64,000 nt of DNA from Alligator mississippiensis (lineage: Eukaryota; Chordata; Crocodylia; Alligatoridae), in assembly GCF_030867095.1 (NCBI RefSeq), contig NC_081824.1:304188956-304252955 (forward strand), in the 5' to 3' direction. Shown one piece after another: positions 34,794 to 46,200 of this stretch (position 1 is its first letter; each line of letters opens with the position of its first letter). A program made the position numbers and the translations under genes. Under the pieces are notes generated by a model that was not told the DNA's origin, searched no databases, and was given only the letters and a program-made list of their open reading frames with translations.

Positions 34794-35127
34794 CAGGGGT
34801 GTCAAACTAACCCCGTACTGCAGGCTAGATTCAGACCACAGGGCTTCTCCTGGGCCAAATCCATGGTACAAGCAGCAGTAGTGGCAGCTGTTGCAAGCAG
34901 TACTGGGGCCAGCAGGACAGGCGGTGGGGCAAGTGGCTGAAAGGTGGCAGACACACGGCAAGCCGGGCTGCACTGACACATCCCTCACTTGCTCCTGTGA
35001 CAATGATGCAGTAAGATCCCAGATTCTGTGCTAGGCTCTGCCCCAAAATTTCCTGGCCAGTAGCCAGTGGACCACACAGAACAGCCCCACAAACCAGATC
35101 CAGCCATGGGCCATGTTTAACACCCTA
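34794..35127. mobile_element. hAT-type MITE, 334 bp
   Basis: The left end CAGGGGTGTCAAACTA and the reversed right end TAGGGTGTTAAACATGGCCC are typical hAT termini. Flanks are GTCTAACT (34786-34793) and GTCTATCC (35128-35135), 6 of 8. It sits two insertions deep in the CR1 copy. Confidence 0.75.
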
Positions 35128-35460
35128 GTCTATCCTTAAAACTAGACAAACTCCTGTCACAAAGCTACGAGGCCCATTGCCCAAAAACCCTGAGAATTTC
35201 TACAGGTAAAGCGGGGAGGATGAGGGCATTATCTACATCCTGTTGCTGAAAGGACAGGAAGTGGTAGTTAAAATACATTTGAAAGAATCAAGGAAGACCT
35301 TTTCTCCCACTACAGAAGGCAGCAGAAACCCCAACAGGCCATGCCAATCTGACCATGGGATAAAAGTCCATCCTGACTCCAAATATGGCGATCAGTCTGA
35401 CCCTGAGCGGAAGGGGAAAGACCTCTAGCCAGGAACCTGCATTCCAAACCTTATTCAGCA

Positions 35461-37118
35461 TTCAGCCTAGTGCTGCCCACCCTCCCCCTTAAAAATGCCT
35501 GGAAAAATGTACTTATTTGAGTCATAAAGCATTCACTGATGGGTGATGATTTTAGACTGTCAGATAAAAGGGGAAAATTAATTTCAAAATCACAGGGTGA
35601 CACCTCTATCTACCAGGCCCTTCCCCTTTAAACCAGGGGTTGTTAGTTTGAGCCCTTCAACTGATTGCAGCTGCCTGGTTTCACATGGTTGCCAGTTACC
35701 TATGGCAATATAGGATCCAAACCAGGTTCTTAAACTTCACCTGGCAATCAGGTGGTAGCCAGTACAGATCATGGAGCACAGATTTAGTGGGCTCTAGGTT
35801 TGAAATTCCTCTGAGAAGAAGCAGCAGCTGCCTTCAGCCAAATGCCAAATGTATTTAAGGCATAGCCCTCAAAGGAAAAAAAACCACAACGGTCAAACAG
35901 CTTCTTAGTAGCTGAGGAAGAACCAACCAGGAAGAAACAAATTACTAAGACAAGCCCCCAACAGGGGATGATCTAATAAGATCTCTGTCACTTCTTTGGA
36001 CTTGCTCTCCCAATCGCATCAGATAGGGCACAGGGCTGCTATATTAACTCCTAGGACACTCTCTTGTGGCTTCAGCTACAAAGGGTGTGACACAGGACAC
36101 TTAATGTTGCCAGATCATCTTTCTTGTGCAAATGATCTTCTGCTGTTAGAACAGCCCTTAGGGGCTGGGGGGTAGCTGCTTTACTTCATGCCAAACATCA
36201 GGACTGGCAAAACTTGGCTTCAGAACTGGAGAGGTAAAAAGATGTCTCAAAGCCAGTCTGTCACTACTGATGATCTGGCCCCTTGAATTCAGCTGCTAAC
36301 CCAGCTGCTGTTCCCTGGTGGACAGATTGGATCCCTGGGGATCTCAGCATGTGAGTAATTGCGCATGGCTGTCCTTTAGGATCTCTCAGGAATGGGAGAT
36401 TCAGTCTCCACAGCAACTCTGCTGTCTTTCCACAGCACTATAAATTGATCAGCATCTCTTTTCCCCTCTGTAATGACAGAGATACCTGACAGATCTAAGA
36501 GAATCAACGTGGAAAATTAATCTCAATCCAGCCCCATGAAACCCTGATAGCTACCCAATGCTGTCTCTGCCTGACATATTTTTAAAAGATCCATTTGTTG
36601 GCTGACATGTTTCCTATAGCTCTTTGGAAGAAAGTAGCAAGCAGTCTGGGAAAGATGTGGCCCAGATTATTCTCAGCTGTGCTGTGCTGCTGCAGCTCTT
36701 TGGAAGAGGAGAAATAGCGGGAGGAGGAGGAGAAAGGACATGGCTGCATGATCAAGATGAAAGAGATGCAGTAGTAACCAGTGGACCAGGTACAAAAACA
36801 GATTTAGGGGTTGACCTGCCAATTTAGTTGCCCAGGTCCAAAATATAGATTTCAACATTACCATCTAACCTTGGTGGCATCTAGACTCCCTTGGGACCTA
36901 TGTTTGTCCCAGTAAAATTCCATAAGCCCCCAGTTTTCTACCAGTGGGTATGCACAGAACCACTTAAATTTAGATAGCCCCTTAGCTGCTTTGTGCCTAT
37001 CTTATTTCTGAAGCCCAGGGAGATTCACAGACTAGATGCCTCCCCTACCCCTCCACACACACATCTATCTGAAAGGCATGCTTTGAGTATGCCTCAGCCC
37101 ACACAAAATACAGTCACC
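35461..37118. other. Non-coding, no gene seen
   Basis: Unique-looking sequence. At 36620-36790 frames on both strands are open over an AGGAG-rich patch but show no domain. Confidence 0.35.
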
Positions 37119-37363
37119 ATGTCTACACGAGATGCTTACTGTGCATTAGCCTAATAACATTGTACAATAGCATAAGTTAAAAACCATGCCAATAACCTAC
37201 TGTGCTGTGTTATTAGCCTAATGTACAGTATCACAAAATAACCATGCACTGATGCTACTGAACAGTAACTCTAGTTACTGCACATTTCGTTAGTAATTTA
37301 TTAAGCAAGTACTAAACTAAAAGCGCAGTATCTAAGGTGCATTAATGAATGTGTAGATGTGCC
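37119..37363. repeat. Palindromic MITE-like repeat
   Basis: The outer ends are CATGTCTACACGAGATGC and, reversed, GGGCACATCTACACATTC. The interior is rich in GTGCATTA/TAATGCAC and TTAGCCTAAT. Related copies are at 60691-60940 and 61831-62254. I could not read a clear TSD. Confidence 0.5.
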
Positions 37364-37390
37364 CAATGAGGAGGAACTTCTTGCTTCCCA

Positions 37391-37866
37391 TAGCCCAGTG
37401 GTGAGAGTACACACTGGGATGTTGGGATAGGGTCCAAATCCTCCTTTGTCTGATTTGGAGAAGAGATTTAGACTCCAGCTTCCCAGAAGAATGCCCCAGC
37501 CACTGGACCACTGTGTAGTGTAGTGTGGTTTTCTCTCAGTCTCTCTTGCTGAAGCTGTTCTATTTTATATAACTAGTTAAACATTCATTTCATGAGAAAT
37601 TAACCATTGGTTAGGGCACTTAGCCGGATGATGTGAGGGAGTCAATCTAGTCCTTGTTTTAATGACTATTTAATATGTTTACACAGAGTGGAAAAGCCCT
37701 AATGGGAGAGACTGTAAGGGATCCAATCCACCACGACCTATTAGTTAGGGCATTCCCCCTGTGGGTGAGAGATCTGGGTGCCAATTCCAGGTCCCAATTT
37801 AACAGAAGGGAATTTGAAGCTGTCTCTCTGACATCCCAGGTGAGTGCCCTATCAATAGGGCTCTAG
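37391..37866. repeat. Cluster of tRNA-like palindromic SINE remnants
   Basis: At 37391-37515 a copy runs TAGCCCAGTGGTGAGAGTAC to CACTGGACCACTGTG. A second at about 37737-37866 runs TTAGTTAGGGCATTCC to GAGTGCCCTATCAATAGGG. A short third piece is at about 37602-37660. Each copy has the 'GGTTAGAGC...GGTCCAAATCC' look of box A and box B, and is mirrored at its other end. Confidence 0.5.
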
Positions 37867-38549
37867 ATCAGTGGTTTTCAACCCCTGGTCCACGCAGGTT
37901 TCAACCCCTGGGGGTCTGCAGAGCACATCTAGGGGGTCCACAAAAGATAGCTGTAAACATGGCAGCCCCACATGACAGGGAAGTGCCACTGGTGCCGCTG
38001 CTGCTCCAGCTCCCCTTGCAGCCAGGGGCTGCCCAAGAACCAGCAGCAGGCAGCCCAGCACCAGCAGTGGCAGTCCCACCTCATCTGTCAATGCTGCTGC
38101 TTCATGTAGGACCTGATGATGCTGCAGCAGCCCCAAGGCCCTTCTGTTCCCCCAAAGATATCAATCTACAAACTGGAACAGGCATGTGTGTGAGAGAGAG
38201 AGACAGAGACAGAAAGACCAGAGAGGGCACATAGCAGTTTGGGTGGAATTTCCATTGGGAAAATTGGCAGTGTCTCGAGGCACTTATGGAAAGTTTTATT
38301 TGGAACAATAAGAACTGCATATATTTTAGTGAAACATTAGGTCGTACAAAACTGATGGGAGGCCACCAGCTAAAATCTGATGAGTTACAGGGATATCTGT
38401 TGGCTCAGTTTGTGCCCTGACTTGTCATCTTCGTAGCACTTGTAATACATGTGAACGTGTGAGGGTTTGATGTGGCGATCTGGGGGAATCCCTGGGGCAA
38501 TGGTTGTCTGTGTGTGCAGGAGACTGTACCGGATGGCTTTCTTCAAGAC

Positions 38550-39374
38550 ACTTCAACTCTGGGTTTCTTGAGTAAGAGAAAACAATGTTGACACATTTGA
38601 AACCCTTGACAGCTTTTTGGCTGAAAATGAGTTGACCCTGGACAGTAACATAAAAAGCGAAATTGAGGAACACATACTGGCACTCAGATCTCATTTCACT
38701 AGTATTTTCCTGAAATAGGCAATGAGAATGAGTGGAAACATAACCCCTTTGTAGCAGACGGCAACTCTAGGTCCTGTCTAACAGCTATAGAAGAAGAGCA
38801 ATTATTTGAGTTATCCTGTGCCAGGGGACTAACACTTGAATTCAAGCAGGAACCTCTTGATCGATTGTGATTGAAAATAAAAAGGGAGTACATTGATCTG
38901 ACAGATAAGGCCACTAAAGTCTTGATGCCATTTACCACCGCGTACTTATGTGTACTTGGGCATTTGACCGGTCAAATAAAGTTCAGTCAAATGACTTTTC
39001 AAATATCAGTCAAAAATTGTAAAAAATTGCCAATAGGACTAAATAATGCACAGAAAAAGCACAAATTTTCCATTAAGAGATCTGTCAAAAGATTATTAAA
39101 TATCATATTTCTGTCAAGAAAACTACAAAAAAATGTAATTTTTTGTAAATTGCTATAATCTTTGACTAGTCAAAAAATACGTAGTCAATTGACCAGTCAG
39201 TTGACTGGCTTGTCAACCTTATGTGAAACTGGGTTTTCAGCCTTAGTATCAATAAAAACAAAATGCCAAAATAAATTGGATACTGAAAGAGATCTAAGGC
39301 TGAAACTGTCACATATCCTGCCAATCTTTCATGTGTTTTCTGCCAGGACGCAAGCTCAAGCATCTCAGAACTGA
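38550..39374 (+). pseudogene. hAT transposase C-terminal remnant (ZBED/SCAND3-like family)
   Basis: The frame reads DSFLAENELTLDSNIKSEIEEHI (about 38608-38670), then, after a shift near 38710, a WKHNPF block. KATKVLMPFTTAYLC follows just before the nested insertion, and ETGFSALVSIKTK...NKLDTERDLRLKL after it. This is the hAT dimerisation domain, also found in host ZBED and SCAND3-type genes. A stop at about 38867, a frameshift and the 265-bp insertion make it non-functional. Confidence 0.82.
38953..39217. mobile_element. Nested hAT-type MITE, 265 bp
   Basis: Perfect 8-bp direct repeats CTTATGTG flank it (38945-38952 and 39218-39225). Removing the insert and one copy joins the transposase codons TAYLC to ETGFS in frame. 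Both ends carry TTGAC-rich inverted subrepeats (GACCGGTCAA left; GACCAGTCAGTTGACTGG right). Confidence 0.88.
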
Positions 39375-39561
39375 TGACAAAATGGTGAGTTCGCAAAGTT
39401 GTATTATTGCTGTTGACATTATTTTTATTGTTAACACAACAGTTTTTCAGTAATTATGGACTTCTGTTTGCTATACAAACAATACATTTCCAGAGGGGTC
39501 TGCACTTCCATTCAACATTTCTTTAGCGGTCCACAAATAGAACAATGGCTAAAAACCAATG

Positions 39562-40543
39562 CTCTAAGTTACAAGGAGAAAAGCAACACTCCCTTCTTTT
39601 TCTGTAGAAGAGCTGCCCTGATTTGGGCACCTTGCCCTGAGAAATGCTTCACAGGAATGAATCCTACGTGCAGATGTGTAACTATTTCTCTTTGAATGAT
39701 GGGGCTTCCCCCATGTACTTCTCTGTAGCGTTTCCTACCAGCTGTCTTAAGCAGCCCTTTGCTCAGTATGCTGGCTTTTGTGAGCTGCCTAACTCTTCCC
39801 ATTCATTGTATAGGGATCCTGGACAAGTAACCCCCCCTGGCTATGCTTTCCACTGTCTGGTTGGGCCCCTAAAAGGCTAGGCATTGCCACACTGCACTTG
39901 TTGCCCTTATGAAAATACCCCAGTAGAGGTAGATGTGCCTCCCTTTTGGTTTGCAGGCCCTGTCAGACAAGTACCAGCTGAGGGCTCCTTTGCAAGCTGA
40001 GTTAAAGAAAACTTAATAAAGAACGGTAAAGCTACTCTACCCAGGCCCCTTTGGGAGTCTTCAGGGACATTTTTAATAAGCGGTGTTGCTTTTTGCCCAC
40101 TTTTGACACCCTGTGCCAACTTAAGGCTGCAGTTTGAGACAAAATTGTTTTTAATTCTTTATTATCTAGCATAGATATTATGCAAGATATATGCACATTA
40201 CAGTGGCATTTCACAATGGGCAGCAGTTAGCTTGGCTGGTATTAAATCCATTAATCTTAATAAAGCTGCTCCAACAACTGTATACAAGCAACTTATAAAG
40301 AAACCAAATAAATCTCTGAAAAGCACCTACTTAAGCCTGCTTCTCATGTTAAATGTGCATGTTCCCAGATGCAATTCATCTGCAAGTGGCCTACACAGCC
40401 ACTTGTGTCATAGCCCCTTCTCTGCCTTGCTGTGTTTATCTAGGAAAAATACTTCCTTCTGGTGTCACTCTCTCTACAGAGATGTCAGACTAATTCTGTC
40501 CTGTTCTCAGTCTATTCTCTAAAGCACTTCCTTGGATTTGAGG
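39562..40543. other. Non-coding, no gene seen
   Basis: Unique-looking sequence, frames at most 96 codons without domains. Confidence 0.35.
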
Positions 40544-40809
40544 AGTGGTGGCCTTAGGGTTGTTGGGGCCCAGGATAAGAGTAATTTGGGGCCCCTTAGA
40601 GGTATGTACTCAGGTAAATATTAACCCACCACAGTTGTATCATGGATCTTTTTAATATTCTTTGGGGGAATTAGATAAATAGTCAAGTGTTAAAATGAAA
40701 ATAGAGCCACTTCCTTGCAAAAACTTCACCCCCCTAAAAAAATGTGGGCCCCCTAAAGTGTGGGGGCCTGGGCAGTCACCTGGTTTTTCCTCCCCTAAGG
40801 CCTCTACTG
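40544..40809. mobile_element. hAT-type MITE, 266 bp
   Basis: The left end AGTGGTGGCCTTAGGG pairs with the reversed right end CAGTAGAGGCCTTAGGGG. Flanks are ATTTGAGG (40536-40543) and ATTAGAGG (40810-40817), 7 of 8. Subterminal GGGGCCC blocks occur on both sides. Confidence 0.7.
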
Positions 40810-41224
40810 ATTAGAGGCTCTGTATCAGTACTCTGTGGAGCCAGGACTATGTTTGTATAGCAGAGCCCTCATTCTGACTGGTATTTCTGAGCACTAGATG
40901 ATATATAAGAAATGCTGGAAGCATTTCAAATCAGTGGTAATTAACTGCTAGCAGCTGATAAAGAGCCACCCTTGTCATCTATGGAAGATGTCAGGAGCCA
41001 CAAAAAATGTTGTAGCCCTTAGCTACACATAATATTATGATAAATGCACCATTAGCATTTGAAGCTTGAGTAGTATATATACACTTACAGTTTATTTGGG
41101 GGATTCACAAGATGAGCTTATCCTACTTCTCTGTGCACTGGCACCAAATTGATGTGCATTAAGCGGATCATAAGTGACAAGTTGAAGGACTCACCCCAAA
41201 TCCACATCAAACCTACCTTTAAGG
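40810..41224. other. Non-coding, no gene seen
   Basis: AT-rich unique-looking spacer between two hAT elements. Confidence 0.35.
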
Positions 41225-41629
41225 CCAGGCTGTCTAACCTCTCAACACCCACTGCCACACACCAGGGTGAACCACAGGCTCCCCCAGCTGTGCTGGGACT
41301 TCCCCCTTAGCTACATCACACCTGCTCCTCTCTGCTGCACAGTGCATTCCTGGGTGCTCCAGCCCAACGTTTAGCTCCCCAGTTGTGGGATCTCCCACAC
41401 TGGACTACACCACATGGCTGCCCTGGGTTGCAGACCCCTCAGAGCTACTGCTCTGCCCTGTCCTTCCCCTTGGAGCAGGGGCAGGAAAATGAAGCCACAG
41501 GAGGGAGGGAGAGCCCAGAGTCCCTGGCTGCTACTGCAGCCAAAGTGATGAGGAGAACAGAGACCAGGTGGAAGCCTGAGGACTGCAAACTAACCCCTTG
41601 CAGGTGGGCTCCCAGTTGGGACACCCCTG
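41225..41629. mobile_element. hAT-type element, 405 bp
   Basis: The left end CCAGGCTGTCTAAC and the reversed right end CAGGGGTGTCCCAAC are decayed hAT termini. Flanks CTTTAAGG (41217-41224) and CTCTAAAG (41630-41637) match 6 of 8, the differences being transitions. Confidence 0.65.
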
Positions 41630-42460
41630 CTCTAAAGGTGTGGACAAACGTACATGCATAGTGACTTCAAAGGGGGAAAGGGAGCTGCTACTCCAGAGCC
41701 CGCAGCAGCTGTTACACTGGAACTGTTCCATCTACGTGAGCCTGTAGCAAGACAGGGAGCTCGATCACCCTAACTCTGACCCTGCTTCATCCAGGATGAT
41801 TCATCCAGTGAATCTAAATGAGCAGCTTGGGCTTGCTGCTATATCATTTTGTACTTCCACAATTCTGCTGTGTGATTCTTTTAGCCAATATCATTACTGC
41901 AGTGATGATGGTATAATGATGCTGTATACCTGTTCCTATTCTTGTAGTCAAACCAGTATAAACAAATGTCTACCAACATGACTATGTACAGACTGGGGGG
42001 AGGGGGATAATCCTGTCTTAACTACAGCATTATAATTGCAAGGGTACAACTTCCATGTGTAACTTTTGCCTTACACTTCCTGCTAGATGAGGAGGCCACA
42101 GGGTTCCAGGAACAGCTGTTCCTTTTGACCCAAGTATTACAGCTCCCTCTGGTGCAGGGCAACAGATACCCTCTGGAGTAGGAACTGGACTGATTTCCAA
42201 GCCTGGTAACAGCTCACTTGAATATAAGGCCCCTACCCCACTGGTCTAAAACATAGTATCAGCAGCATGGTTCTGGCCTGTTGAAACCATATTATGAAAC
42301 AAGGCTTTTGACTACCTGATGAGGTTGTCTATCTCACTCTTTGCCAAACTTGGTACATGGAGGGGAAAAAAAATCTCTGTACTCATCAGGGAAACTATAA
42401 GTTAGAAACAGCTATGCATTAACTGATGTGTAGTTCAACCTGTTTGGTTTTTGTCATACA
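41630..42460. other. Non-coding, no gene seen
   Basis: Unique-looking sequence, no recognisable repeat end. Confidence 0.35.
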
Positions 42461-42555
42461 CAGACTGCGTTCATGAACGCAGTGCCTTATTCACAGATTT
42501 CACCATTCATGGGGGATACGAGAACATATCCCCCGCAAATGGCGAGGGTCACCTG
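42461..42555 (-). mobile_element. Truncated copy of the pogo-like MITE at 28126
   Basis: Reversed, it starts CAGGTGACCCTCGCCATTTGC after TA (42556-42557). It then follows the copy at 28126 through GGGGGATA...TCTCGTATCCCCC and AATCTGTGAATAAGGCACT to the TTCATGAA palindrome, where it stops. Confidence 0.7.
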
Positions 42556-43108
42556 TAAACCAAGACAGCATGCTGCAGATGCCACAGTCCTTACCCATTT
42601 TGCTCTTCCTACCAGCTTCTCATTGTTGCTATATAGTTCCCTTTCATTTATAGTTGCCTAGGCAATCCATGCAGTGCTCAGTACATTAGTTCGCTCCTAA
42701 CATGTGTGTTAACTACCTACTTACTGGTATATGACCCAGGGGCCTGGCAAATGTTAATGAACTTATCCTTGCCCCTGTGAGGGAGGGAAATGCTATTATC
42801 TCCATGCTGCAGTTGTAGGGGTGAGACACAGGGGTCCAGATCTTAGAAGGCAGTTAGGTATCCAAGAAGCAATCCAAAAACGGATTTAGGCTTTTAGCAG
42901 AGGATTTAGGCAGACTTAAGTGCCTAACGTCCATCTCAATCCTGTTTTAGGTGCATAGGGCCTTTATTGCCTTGACCTTTAGATTGGCATCTCACTATAT
43001 TCCAGGGCCTCAGTCCTACTCAGCCATTGCCTAAATCTAAATGACCAGGGTCCTCGATGGTCAGCCTGAAATACCCATAGGCTTAGTTGGAACCAGGCAC
43101 CTGATGCA
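42556..43108. other. Non-coding with a possible MIR-like tail
   Basis: 42775-42850 reads like a reversed 'cctcacagg...gatgggg' SINE segment but is too weak to name. Nothing else is recognised. Confidence 0.3.
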
Positions 43109-44460
43109 GGGTTGCCACCGTGCCAAAAATCATGAGACAAACCCCTAAAAAAAAAATAAAAAAAATCAAGTGATCGGCATGTAAATCACGAGATGCTATT
43201 TTTGAAGTGTGTGTGTTGTGTGTGGGGGGGGGTGTTTTTGAAGGTGTGGGGAGCTATGGGGGGCTGTGGGGTTTGGAGCCTGGGGAGGGGGGTCCCCACA
43301 CACCCTGGCAGGATGCAGGGCGCTATGGGCCAGGAGTAAGAGGCAGCAGCAGGGCTGGTGGGGCTGTCTTGGGAGTGAGGAGCAGACACATAGAGACAGA
43401 CATACAGACAGCACCCAGCGAGTGGAGGGGAAGGGGTGGGAAGAGAGGGGAGGGGAGAGGGGAAAGACTGAGGCCCCCACAGTGAGGGAGGGAGTGGGGC
43501 AGGGGGGGTTCAGGCTCACTCTTCGTTCCTGAAGCCTAAGGTAAGTGGGGCTTGCAAGGGCCTGGGGGGGCTGAGGGGTTATGGGTCATGGCTGGGGGGA
43601 CCGGCAGGGGATCTGGGTGGCAGGTGTGGGTGACTGCCAGGGCTGGGGAAGAGCCAGTGGGCAGGCGGGGGCCGGGCGTCCGTGTGTGGGTGGGGGCTGA
43701 GGGAGCAGGGAGGTGTTGGGGGAAGCCCCACATGGAGTGGCTCAGGAGCAGCGTGCTGTCAGCCCTTCGGGGAAGCCGCCCAGGGAAGCGCGCAGCCCAC
43801 TCAGGCTGATAGCGCACTGCTCCAGCCCACCACCTCCCCGCTCCCCCAGCCTACAGCCAGCTTCCCACAGGAGCGCCCGCCCGGCCGGTGGCACGTGGCC
43901 CCAGAGCAGCGCGCTCCCGGCCTTCAGGGAAGCGCAGGGGCCGCGGCAGGCCCACGCGCCACTGGCCGGGCTGGCGCTCCATGTGGGCGGGAAGCAGAGC
44001 GGCGGGGAAGGGCGGAGCTGCGCGGAGAAGCTGCTCGCCATCGCGAGCTCCACCCTACTGCCCTTCCCCGGGGCCTGCACGGCCCAGCGAGCACGACCTG
44101 GCATGGCAGGGAGCAGCGGAGCCACGTGGGGAAGCTGCTCATTCCTGCGAGCTCCGTGCTGCCCTGGCACCGTGCCTCCTGCAAGGAGGGCTGCAGTGAG
44201 TGCAATGGTGTGGGGTTGTGCCCCTCAAAGCAGTGGCAGGTGCAGGGAGTGCATCGCCAAGGCAGCAGGGAGCACGCAGCACAGCAGCTCTGCACGCCCC
44301 TGCTGCACCAGGTCATGCCCGCTGTGCTACGGAGGCCCCCAGGGAGGGCAGCAGAGTGGGAGCCTGAGCCCACAGCCCATGCCTGCCCTGCACACACAGC
44401 TGGGGGTCATGGGTCCCCCTGTTGCCCAAGTCCCCTGAGGCATCTTATCCTGTAAACCTG
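43109..44460. repeat. GC- and CpG-rich repeat-derived stretch
   Basis: It opens with a dispersed repeat (AAAATCATGAGACAAACCCC, 43125; related to 22970-23230), then G-rich sequence to 43730. From 43730 to about 44110 CpG is dense. Blocks recur: GAGCAGCGTGCTGTCAGCCC (43746) with GAGCAGCGCGCTCCCGGCC (43903), and GGAAGCTGCTCGCCATCG (44026) with GGAAGCTGCTCATTCC (44129). Overlapping frames of 241 and 257 codons in the same direction have no homology I recognise and look compositional. A CpG island is possible. Confidence 0.4.
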
Positions 44461-44789
44461 ATGTAGGCACACCTAGAACATGCTGACCAGAACCTTTACA
44501 AAATGCTAAAGCAGCTGTGCTGAAGGAGGGGAGTGTAGTGCATACCTTTTGTACAATAGTCTACCAGTCAGAGCACTTGCCCAGGAAGTCAGAACGCTCG
44601 GAGGCCCTTCTACAATCTTCTTTGCTGTACAGCAGCACATCTTCAACAGGAGGGATTGAGAACACTCCTGGACACATCTAAGACGTAAGAGCTGTGGGTT
44701 TGAGCTGCCTGAAGTAGACTTGACCCTCACTCAACCACTGTGTGGTCTCGATTTTGTAAGTAGAATGGGGGGGGGGAGTGCAGGTAGGG
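44461..44789. other. Non-coding with tRNA-like SINE wording
   Basis: 44560-44600 (CTACCAGTCAGAGCACTTGCC) and 44690-44700 (GTGGGTTTGAGCTGCC) resemble box A and box B of tRNA-like reptile repeats, too decayed to place. A G9 run is at about 44769. Confidence 0.3.
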
Positions 44790-45790
44790 TGTGGCAGCTT
44801 CTTCAAAGGAAGATGTAAGCCCTTTGAAAGGCAGTGCAAAGGGGCTATACCTAATAAAGGATGGAGTCATATCAGTGAAATTGTAATTAATGTGTGACCA
44901 GCTAGCTGGTAGTGATTTGGCCCAGGGGTTTTGAAGGGGTAAAAGATGATTGGAGGACTTGGGATTCCCTTTCCTCACCAATCAGGCCCCCACAGACTGA
45001 CCCTCCATGTCCCCTGATTGGTCCCTTGGGTCAGCACAGCTGACTCAGGGGAGACCAGCGAGGGACTATGAGGAAGGTGTTTCAGCGACCTGGAAAGAGC
45101 TGGGCCAGCGAGGCGGGAGCAGTTGCCCCAGAAGCACCTGAAGGAGTAGGACCTGCAGGCAGCAGTTGGACCCTCAACAGGGTGGTGTGCAGCCGGCAGG
45201 AGAGGCTCCCCACTGGGCTCCAGGATCCCTTACAAGAGGCTGCAGCCAGCAGGAATGGCTCTCCAGCTCCAGCAGGAAACTGAGCAGCGACCTGAGAGGT
45301 TCCCAGCTCTGCTTCCAGCTCCTCCAGCAAGAAGCCAGGAAGCTCGACGTGAGGCTGGGGCTCCTGGAAGGTCAAAAACCCTAGCAGCTTGTTATAGTAC
45401 CAGCACTGGTGGCTGTGTGGTAAGAGTTTCTGCCAACCATGTTGGAGATCTGAGTTCAAGTTCCAGCTAGTTTGAAGTGGGGTGAGTGAAATAAGAGGGA
45501 GGAATTCTTGTTGCAGTAGAAGGGGGTCATTATGTTTTGTCCCTCTTTCCCCACTTCAGATACCTAGGCCCTATATTTCTTGTTGTTTAATGTTTTGTAT
45601 TTTGTGATTTTTATATTTTGCCAACCAGTATTGTTTGTGTGTTGTTTGTCTTTTATATTTTGTTAAACCTGTCTTTTGTCGACCGCATGAATATGTCTAT
45701 GAATGTAAATGCCTAACATTTATTGAATCCTGCCCACTCAGGGTGTTGTAGGGTCCCCTATACCCCCTGGTTTATACATGTCATGTTCCC
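44790..45790 (+). mobile_element. Possible LTR-like element
   Basis: It starts TGTGGCAGCTTC like the LTRs at 5277 and 10101. It has CCAAT boxes (44979, about 45016) and degenerate GC-rich units (45100-45360). It then has the TTTTGTATTTTGTG-rich tail seen near 12520. No reliable right end or target duplication was found. Confidence 0.3.
45408..45472 (+). repeat. tRNA-like sequence (SINE head or tRNA pseudogene)
   Basis: GTGGCTGTGTGGTAAGAG has box A character and GAGTTCAAGTTCCAG has box B character, with anticodon-arm-like spacing. It lacks the paired stems of a functional tRNA, so a SINE head is more likely. Confidence 0.35.
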
Positions 45791-46200
45791 ACTACTGTTT
45801 TTCTCATTAAAAGGTATATGGTTAAGTCCCCATTGGTGATCTGGCTCTGCTCTATAGGGGAAGGAGGGTCCCTACACCTCCCACAGAGCTTGTGCACCTG
45901 CTCTGATCCCTTGAAATGGAGAGGGGGTACATCTTGGAGTACCGCCCAGGTTACGAATGCAAATGAAGAGCTTGGGTCCAAAATTACAATAGAAAGAATT
46001 GCTGCTTAATGCTGGAGATGGCTCAATGCTCTTGGTGTTCCACTGGCTGCCTCTAGGGGTAACCAGAACCATCCCATTCTGAGCAGGTAAATGCTCCTGC
46101 CTAGACCCAATTGCGATCCAGGACCTTGGGGTCCCTGAGGACCTGATACAAAAGTTCAGCTCAAAGCTCCCCCACCACACATGGGCCAGACTCCCTAAAG
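45791..46200. other. Non-coding, no gene seen
   Basis: Unique-looking sequence. A 157-codon minus frame overlaps its end and the adjacent hAT and has no domain. Confidence 0.3.

Larger units (their letters stand above)
34395..35460 (-). mobile_element. Old CR1 LINE tail, broken by two insertions
   Basis: 34395-34477 is a reversed CR1 tail (GAACCTCAGGGG...TCAACCTCCTGCTCAAGGCAGGA). After two insertions it continues at 35128-35460, where CATCCTGACTCCAAATATGGCGATCAGTCTGACCCTGAGC-type wording (split here) is the usual upstream CR1 3' region. It is split by the retroposon at 34489 and the hAT at 34794. Confidence 0.6.
37869..39561 (+). mobile_element. hAT (Charlie-like) transposon with transposase remnant, 1.7 kb
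   Basis: The left end CAGTGGTTTTCAACC matches the reversed right end CATTGGTTTTTAGCC. Flanks are CTCTAGAT (37861-37868) and CTCTAAGT (39562-39569), 6 of 8, close to the nTCTAGAn preference known for hAT. The right half codes for the C-terminal part of a transposase. The transposase N-terminal part appears lost. A second element is nested at 38953-39217. Confidence 0.8.

Noticed and set aside
42461..42661. 62-codon plus frame at 42473
   Set aside because: Its start lies in the truncated pogo-like MITE and it has no domain.
43682..44455. 257- and 241-codon plus frames
   Set aside because: They overlap each other in different frames in GC-rich, internally repeated sequence, with no recognisable protein.
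45408..45472. Functional tRNA gene
   Set aside because: Box-like motifs are present, but acceptor and other stems do not pair convincingly. Treated as a SINE head.
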